From Gardnerella kenyensis (GTDB lineage: Bacteria; Actinomycetota; Actinomycetes; Actinomycetales; Bifidobacteriaceae): 11,063 nucleotides of DNA. Below, piece after piece: positions 6,907 to 11,063 of this stretch. Where the stretch lies: positions 10,263-21,325 of the forward strand of contig NQOH01000011.1 in NCBI GenBank assembly GCA_003585735.1. The letters run 5' to 3'. Made by a program: the position numbers and the translations under genes. The first letter of the stretch is position 1. Each line of letters opens with the position of its first letter. The notes under the pieces are model-generated. The model did not search any database and was not told where the DNA came from. It saw only the letters and a list, made by a program, of their open reading frames with translations.

Positions 6907-7617
6907 ATGCAGGATAACGCTACTCAAGAATTATGCGAAAAAAAGTGCTCGAATCAGGGCTGCTTGGTGCTGCTTCGTCACGGTCAAACAGCTTGGAGTG
7001 TGTCTGGTCAGCATACTGGGCGCACGGATTTGCCGCTTACTGAAGTCGGTGTTGAGCAGGCAAAAGAGGCTGGAGAGCGTTTGCGCGATGAGTTTCCGCA
7101 AGGTTTTGATGAGGATTGCGTATTTGTGAGTCCGCTTCGTCGCGCGCAACAAACAGCTCAACTTGCTGGTTTTGATTCGTATACAATTTGCGAAGGTGCG
7201 TTGGAGTGGGATTATGGTGCAGCTGAGGGGCGCACGCGCGGCGATATTGCGGCATTAAGTGGCGTTGAGGCGTGGGATGTGTGGAAGCATGGTCCTAAAG
7301 TTCTTCCTGAGCATATGATTAGCGATGCTCGAGAGGTGCTTCCTAATGGTGAGGAAGTTGATGTGCATAGAACTTCTGGTGAAAGTTTGCAAGAGGTTTC
7401 GAATCGTACTCAAAAAATTATTGATGCTGCAATGCCTAAACTTAAGCAGGGTAAAAATGTGCTTGTGGTTGCTCACGCGCATGTTTTGCGCATACTAACT
7501 ACTCGCTGGCTCGGAGTAAATCCTGAATTTGCGCGACTTCTTCGTATGGATACTGCGCATTATTCTGTGCTTGGCGAGTACAAAGGCGACAATGTAATTG
7601 TGCATTGGAATTGTTGA
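6907..7617 (+). CDS. Histidine phosphatase family sugar phosphatase, SHB17-like
   Basis: A 236-residue cytoplasmic enzyme of the phosphoglycerate-mutase-like (histidine phosphatase) superfamily. The phosphohistidine motif is LLRHGQTAWS with Arg24-His25. Arg78 lies in SPLRRAQQTA, the probable acid Glu100 in LEWDYGAAEGR, and the second catalytic His190 in VVAHAH. The block SGQHTGRTDLPLT and the EWDYG...W..W..G pattern recall yeast SHB17, a sedoheptulose-1,7-bisphosphatase, more than glycolytic mutases. The substrate is therefore probably a sugar phosphate, but this is inferred from remembered similarity. The frame extends up to a TTG at 6853. I chose the ATG at 6907 because GAGGA lies upstream and the extra 18 residues precede the usual family start. 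The gene is divergent from the DUF4235 gene, with no clear promoter seen between them. Confidence 0.88.
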   Translation: MQDNATQELCEKKCSNQGCLVLLRHGQTAWSVSGQHTGRTDLPLTEVGVEQAKEAGERLRDEFPQGFDEDCVFVSPLRRAQQTAQLAGFDSYTICEGALEWDYGAAEGRTRGDIAALSGVEAWDVWKHGPKVLPEHMISDAREVLPNGEEVDVHRTSGESLQEVSNRTQKIIDAAMPKLKQGKNVLVVAHAHVLRILTTRWLGVNPEFARLLRMDTAHYSVLGEYKGDNVIVHWNC

Positions 7618-7645
7618 AAAGCGTTTTAGAATTTCAGATATTTTA

Positions 7646-7666
7646 TTGCGATTTGCGCAAATTTTT
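7646..7666 (+). terminator. Weak intrinsic terminator after the phosphatase gene
   Basis: TTGCG (7646-7650) pairs with CGCAA (7656-7660) around a five-base loop and is followed by ATTTTTA, 29 bases after the phosphatase stop. The stem is only 5 bp, so termination may be partial, allowing some read-through into the binding-protein gene. Confidence 0.4.
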
Positions 7667-7798
7667 ATTGCAGATAGATTTATATTATTTGAGTCTTGAG
7701 TTTGCCGTATTATTGGTGCTCTACCGTGGTTTAGCAGTATTCAATAGCGGTAATTCGTTAGTTTGGAAAAGATTAGCAGTGTGTGGAAAGGTTCGATG

Positions 7799-9226
7799 AT
7801 GAGTCGTTCAGCTAAGTCGATTATTGCGCTAGTAGTTTGCGCTGTTTTGGCGGCTTGCGCGTTTACTGCTTTTGGTTTTTCTAAGTCTTTTGGTGTAAAT
7901 ACCGATAGGTCTGCTGGTGGGGAAGTTGTTTTCTTCAACTTCAAGCCTGAGGCTACTGCCGAATGGGAAAAGGTTATTGCAAAGTACAAAAGAGAGACTG
8001 GTGTTACGGTAAGCATAACTACGCCAACTGGTGGTCAGTACGAAAAGGGACTTAAATCTGCTGTTGAGTATGCTGAAAGTGGCCATCCTGAAGCAATGCC
8101 TACGCTATTCCAGATTAACGGTCCTGTTGGCTACGCTAACTGGAAGAAGTACACTGCTGATCTAACTGATTCCATTCTTTATAGGAAGCTTAGTGACAAA
8201 TACAAGGATTACGCTGTTAAGGATGGCAATAAGGTTGTTGGCGTGCCATATGTTACTGAAAATTACGGCTTGATTTATAACAAAGCTTTGCTTGCTAGAT
8301 ATGCGGATCTTCATAATTCAAAGTTGAAGCCGGAAGAAGACGGCAAATCTTTTGAAGATCAAATAACCTCTTTTGATAAGTTGAAGGAAGTTGCAGACGA
8401 TTTGCAAAAACGCAAGGATGAGCTTGGAATTGATGGTGCTTTTGCGTCCACAGGTTTTGATTTAAGCTCTGACTGGCGTTTTAAGACGCACCTTGCAAAT
8501 ATGCCTCTGTATTATCAATTCAAGGATGATGGTGTTAAAGGTCAGCCACAATCAATAAATGACAAGTATGTTGATAATTTCAGGAAGATTTTTGACCTTT
8601 ATATTTCTGATTCCACAACTCCTGTAAGCCAGTTAAGCACTAAAACTGGCGAGGATGCTGTTTATGAGTTTGCTCTTGGTAAAGCTGTGTTCTACCAGAA
8701 TGGTACTTGGGCTTGGGGTGATCTTTCGAAAGCTGGCATAAAACGTGACGACGTTGGCATGCTACCAATTTATATTGGTGCTCCTGGCGAGGAAAATCAT
8801 GGTTTGGCTGCTGGTTCCGAAAATTATTGGTGCATCAATGGGAAGGCTTCTTACGCTAACAAGAGGGCTACTGAGGACTTCTTGAATTGGCTGCTTACTA
8901 CAGACTATGGTAAGAAGGCTTTAGCTGAGAAGATGGGTTTTGTTACGCCGTTCGAAGGCTTTTCTAAAATTAAAGTAGATAATCCACTTAATCAAGCTGC
9001 TGTTGAATACGCAAATAAAGAAGGCAAGAAGCCTGTTAAGTGGGTGTTTGTTACCATGCCATCTAACGGTTGGAAGAACGATGTTGGCTCTGATTTGCTT
9101 ACATACGCTCAAGCAACAAAAGACGGTATGACTTCTATTGCTGCTAATCAAGCATGGAACACTCTTAAGAAAGCGTTCGTGGACGGCTGGGCTAAAGAGT
9201 ATGCGATTGCTCACAGTAAGAGTTAG
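7799..9226 (+). CDS. ABC transporter family 1 solute-binding protein (copy 1), probable carbohydrate binding
   Basis: A 475-residue exported protein of the SBP_bac_1 family. A basic start (MSRSAKS) leads into a hydrophobic signal segment and a lipobox LAAC with Cys20. The residues after the Cys (AFTAFGF) are unusually hydrophobic, unlike the Gly/Ser-rich tether of copy 2. The mature part carries family motifs such as TLFQINGPVGYANW, VVGVPYVTENYGLIYNK, SSDWRFKTHLAN and QNGTWAWGDLSKAG. It would capture a substrate outside the cell for a sugar-type ABC importer; the ligand is unknown. AAAGG (7787-7791) is 7 bases before the ATG at 7799 and 4 before the one at 7796. It is roughly two-thirds identical by eye to the next gene, but carries small insertions and many more T-ending codons. 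No promoter was clear in 7618-7798. Confidence 0.93.
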   Translation: MSRSAKSIIALVVCAVLAACAFTAFGFSKSFGVNTDRSAGGEVVFFNFKPEATAEWEKVIAKYKRETGVTVSITTPTGGQYEKGLKSAVEYAESGHPEAMPTLFQINGPVGYANWKKYTADLTDSILYRKLSDKYKDYAVKDGNKVVGVPYVTENYGLIYNKALLARYADLHNSKLKPEEDGKSFEDQITSFDKLKEVADDLQKRKDELGIDGAFASTGFDLSSDWRFKTHLANMPLYYQFKDDGVKGQPQSINDKYVDNFRKIFDLYISDSTTPVSQLSTKTGEDAVYEFALGKAVFYQNGTWAWGDLSKAGIKRDDVGMLPIYIGAPGEENHGLAAGSENYWCINGKASYANKRATEDFLNWLLTTDYGKKALAEKMGFVTPFEGFSKIKVDNPLNQAAVEYANKEGKKPVKWVFVTMPSNGWKNDVGSDLLTYAQATKDGMTSIAANQAWNTLKKAFVDGWAKEYAIAHSKS

Positions 9227-9263
9227 CTGCTAATTAAATAATTTGTTTTAAACTATGATTCTT

Positions 9264-9307
9264 AAGGGATTGCGCAATCGTTTGCTAAATTATTGCGTAA
9301 TCCCTTT
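9264..9307 (+). terminator. Strong hairpin, intrinsic terminator after binding-protein copy 1
   Basis: A 15-bp stem (9264-9278 with 9292-9306, one G-U pair) closes a 13-base loop, beginning 37 bases after the stop codon. The following T-tract is short and interrupted, so it may also act as an mRNA-stabilising or bidirectional element. Confidence 0.75.
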
Positions 9308-9399
9308 AATTATTTCCAAAAATATCTATCAATTTTATTTAAATATATTATTATGTGCCATTTTTATGGCGACACGCTCTAATTTACTTATGCCATCGT

Positions 9400-9428
9400 T
9401 TGCAATATTCAAATAGTTGAGGCATAAT
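9400..9428 (+). promoter_or_regulatory. Probable sigma-70-like promoter of binding-protein copy 2
   Basis: TTGCAA (9400-9405) and CATAAT (9423-9428) are separated by 17 bases. Transcription would start near 9435, giving a leader of about 70 bases to the ATG at 9505. It follows the strong terminator, so copy 2 is likely transcribed independently of copy 1. Confidence 0.6.
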
Positions 9429-9445
9429 AAGTATTGTCGATAAGG

Positions 9446-9459
9446 ACACCTAGAGGTGT
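9446..9459 (+). promoter_or_regulatory. Inverted repeat ACACCT-AG-AGGTGT in the leader of copy 2
   Basis: A perfect 6-bp dyad with a two-base centre lies about 10-25 bases downstream of the predicted transcription start. The position suits a repressor operator, for instance for a LacI-type sugar regulator, but it does not match a bifidobacterial operator I can name. Confidence 0.4.
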
Positions 9460-9504
9460 GGCAGTCCAACGAAGGGATTGTCGGCATACGAGAAAGGTTC
9501 GATG

Positions 9505-10848
9505 ATGAATCGTACGATTAAGTCAACAATTGCATTGGTAGCTTGCTCAGCGATGGCTTTTGGCGCTCTCGCAGCTTGCGGTTCCTCTTCCAGCGAAAAA
9601 GCCGCTGAGAAGGGCAAGGTTTACTTCCTGAACTTCAAGCCAGAAGCTGCAAACCAGTGGAAGGAAGTTGCTAAGGAATATACCAAGAAGACTGGCGTTC
9701 AGGTAAAGGTTCAGACCGCTGCTTCTGGTACATATGAGCAGTCTTTGAAGAGCGAAATCAGCAAGGGTGACGAAGCTCCTACACTCTTCCAGATTAACGG
9801 CCCAGTCGGTTACGCAAGCTGGAAAGATTACACCGCTGATTTGAAGGATACCGAGCTTTACAACCAGCTCCAGAACAAGGATATTGCTCTTAAGGATGGC
9901 GATAAGGTTGTTGGTGTTCCATACGCAATGGAAACCTACGGCTTGATTTACAACAAGACTTTGCTTAAGAAGTACACCGAGCTTAAGGATGCTAAGGTTA
10001 AGTCTGCTGAAGAAATTAACTCCTTCGATAAGTTGAAGGCTGTTGCTGACGACATTCAGAAGCATAAGGCTGATCTTGGTGTTGATGGTGCCTTCACTTC
10101 TGCAGGTTTCGATTCCAGCTCTGACTGGCGCTTCAAGACCCACCTTGCAAACCTTCCTCTGTACTACGAGTTCAAGGAAGATCACGTTGCCAAGCAGCCT
10201 GCAAAGGTTAAGGGTACGTTCCTTGACGGGTACAAGAAGATCTTCGATCTTTACATCACTGATTCCACCACTCCTGCAACTCAGCTCAGCTCCAAGACTG
10301 GTGAAGATGCAAACGCTGAATTCTCCCAGAACAAGGCTGTGTTCTACCAGAATGGTACTTGGGCTTGGGGCGACCTCTCCAAGGCTGGTATGAAGGCCGA
10401 AGATCTTGGCATGCTCCCAATTTACATTGGTGCTAAGGGCGAAGAGAAGCAAGGCTTGGCCACCGGTTCTGAGAATTATTGGTGCATCAACGATAAGGCT
10501 TCTGACGCAAACAAGAAGGCCACCAAGGACTTCTTGAAGTGGTTGCTTACCTCCGAAGAAGGCAAGGATGCTCTGTCCAAGAAGATGGGCTTCACAACTC
10601 CATTCAAGAGCTTCGCAGACATTAAGTCCGACAACCCATTGACTCAGGCAGCTGTTGAAGATGCAAAGTCCGGTAAGACCCCAGTAAGCTGGAACTTCAC
10701 CGTTATGCCATCTGACAACTGGAAGAACGATCTCGGCTCTGCTTTGCTCGAGTACGCTCAGGGCACTGGCAAGTGGGATAAGGTTAAGACCGCATTCGTG
10801 GATGGCTGGGCTAAGGAATATGCTCAGTCTCACGAAGATGAGGACTAA
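9505..10848 (+). CDS. ABC transporter family 1 solute-binding lipoprotein (copy 2), probable carbohydrate binding
   Basis: A 447-residue lipoprotein. The signal peptide MNRTIKSTIALVACSAMAFGALAAC ends in lipobox LAAC with Cys25, followed by a GSSSS tether, so it should be lipid-anchored outside the membrane. Conserved SBP_bac_1 stretches match copy 1 closely (TLFQINGPVGYASW, SSDWRFKTHLAN, QNGTWAWGDLSKAG, GSENYWCIN). Codon use is strongly skewed to AAG, AAC, TTC and other C-ending codons, which in this AT-rich setting indicates very high expression. AAAGG (9493-9497) is 7 bases before the ATG at 9505; an adjacent ATG lies at 9502. It has its own promoter and leader palindrome upstream and a strong hairpin downstream. 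Permease genes may lie beyond the right edge, with the hairpin limiting their expression relative to the binding protein. The ligand cannot be assigned. Confidence 0.95.
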   Translation: MNRTIKSTIALVACSAMAFGALAACGSSSSEKAAEKGKVYFLNFKPEAANQWKEVAKEYTKKTGVQVKVQTAASGTYEQSLKSEISKGDEAPTLFQINGPVGYASWKDYTADLKDTELYNQLQNKDIALKDGDKVVGVPYAMETYGLIYNKTLLKKYTELKDAKVKSAEEINSFDKLKAVADDIQKHKADLGVDGAFTSAGFDSSSDWRFKTHLANLPLYYEFKEDHVAKQPAKVKGTFLDGYKKIFDLYITDSTTPATQLSSKTGEDANAEFSQNKAVFYQNGTWAWGDLSKAGMKAEDLGMLPIYIGAKGEEKQGLATGSENYWCINDKASDANKKATKDFLKWLLTSEEGKDALSKKMGFTTPFKSFADIKSDNPLTQAAVEDAKSGKTPVSWNFTVMPSDNWKNDLGSALLEYAQGTGKWDKVKTAFVDGWAKEYAQSHEDED

Positions 10849-10883
10849 TCTTCATTCAAATAAATTAATAGACGTTGCACCTC

Positions 10884-10911
10884 TGACGTAAGTAAGCAAA
10901 GGTGACGTAAG
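10884..10911 (+). repeat. Direct repeat TGACGTAAG, two copies
   Basis: Identical 9-mers at 10884-10892 and 10903-10911, 19 bp apart, lie between the stop codon of copy 2 and the terminator. They are framed by CACCT (10879-10883) and AGGTG (10900-10904), which can pair. This may be a paired binding site or an RNA structure; no function is known to me. Confidence 0.4.
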
Positions 10912-10914
10912 CGG

Positions 10915-10965
10915 ATCCGCTAGGATACTGACACAGTTTAGTGTTAAGTCCTAGCGGATTTTGTT
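10915..10965 (+). terminator. Strong intrinsic terminator or attenuator after binding-protein copy 2
   Basis: An 11-bp perfect stem (ATCCGCTAGGA, 10915-10925, with 10949-10959) encloses 23 bases that contain an inner ACAC/GTGT pair. It is followed by TTTTGTT. The hairpin starts 66 bases after the stop codon. Confidence 0.8.
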
Positions 10966-11011
10966 ATTTAAATAGTGTTGTAAATTACAAAATGATTGCT
11001 TGATTAATAAA

Positions 11012-11063
11012 AGTAAAGCAAGTAAAGCAAGTAAAGCAAGTAAAGCAAGTAAAGCAAGTAAAG
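11012..11063. repeat. 9-bp tandem repeat AGTAAAGCA, five full copies plus a partial, reaching the window edge
   Basis: Five perfect units run from 11012 to 11056, and the first seven bases of a sixth end the window, so the true copy number is unknown. The array follows the terminator of binding-protein copy 2 and is likely upstream of whatever gene comes next, where its length could influence spacing or promoter activity. Confidence 0.9.

Noticed and set aside
9547..10833. Long minus-strand open frame of 428 codons
   Set aside because: It is the shadow of the strongly codon-biased binding-protein copy 2. The plus-strand product is a clear family member and the minus-strand product has no recognisable features.
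11012..11063. CRISPR array
   Set aside because: The 9-bp units are contiguous with no spacers, so this is a simple tandem repeat.

Overview
The window looks like a chromosomal segment of a low-GC member of the Bifidobacteriaceae, most like Gardnerella. This is inferred from several things together: an actinobacterial DUF4235 membrane protein, an AlaA-type aminotransferase with an N-terminal XRE helix-turn-helix, Bifidobacterium-style family 1 solute-binding lipoproteins, AT-rich intergenic DNA and many short tandem repeats. No rRNA, tRNA, transposase, integrase or CRISPR array was seen.

Layout. Positions 1-3067 (all minus strand) hold a sensing/export block: an MFS transporter, a 237-bp spacer full of inverted repeats, a NarL/LuxR-type response regulator, and its sensor kinase. 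The kinase overlaps the regulator by four bases (ATGA) and is cut by the left window edge. Positions 3179-4723 (minus) encode a fusion of an XRE DNA-binding domain with an AlaA-like alanine/glutamate aminotransferase. Behind it lies an AT-rich divergent intergenic region with a good sigma-70-like promoter, many copies of a TTGAAC-like hexamer and a 10-bp tandem repeat. Positions 5086-5343 (plus) encode a small basic CxxC...WHLTH protein that converges on an NfsA-like nitroreductase (5360-6148, minus). Behind that gene, also on the minus strand, is a DUF4235 membrane protein carrying an in-frame 12-bp repeat.

From 6907 everything is on the plus strand: a histidine-phosphatase-family sugar phosphatase resembling yeast SHB17, then two tandem paralogous ABC-transporter solute-binding proteins (7799-9226 and 9505-10848). 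The second has a clear promoter, a palindrome in its leader and much more biased codon use, so it is probably the strongly expressed copy. A strong hairpin lies between the two copies and another follows the second. A 9-bp tandem repeat runs off the right edge. No permease or ATPase gene lies in the window.

How the parts fit: the left block is a candidate signal-responsive exporter module; the middle and right are central metabolism and sugar uptake. The most unusual items are the XRE-AlaA fusion with repeated hexamers at its own promoter, the dyad-rich spacer before the response regulator, the duplicated binding proteins with contrasting codon use, and four unrelated minisatellites in 11 kb.
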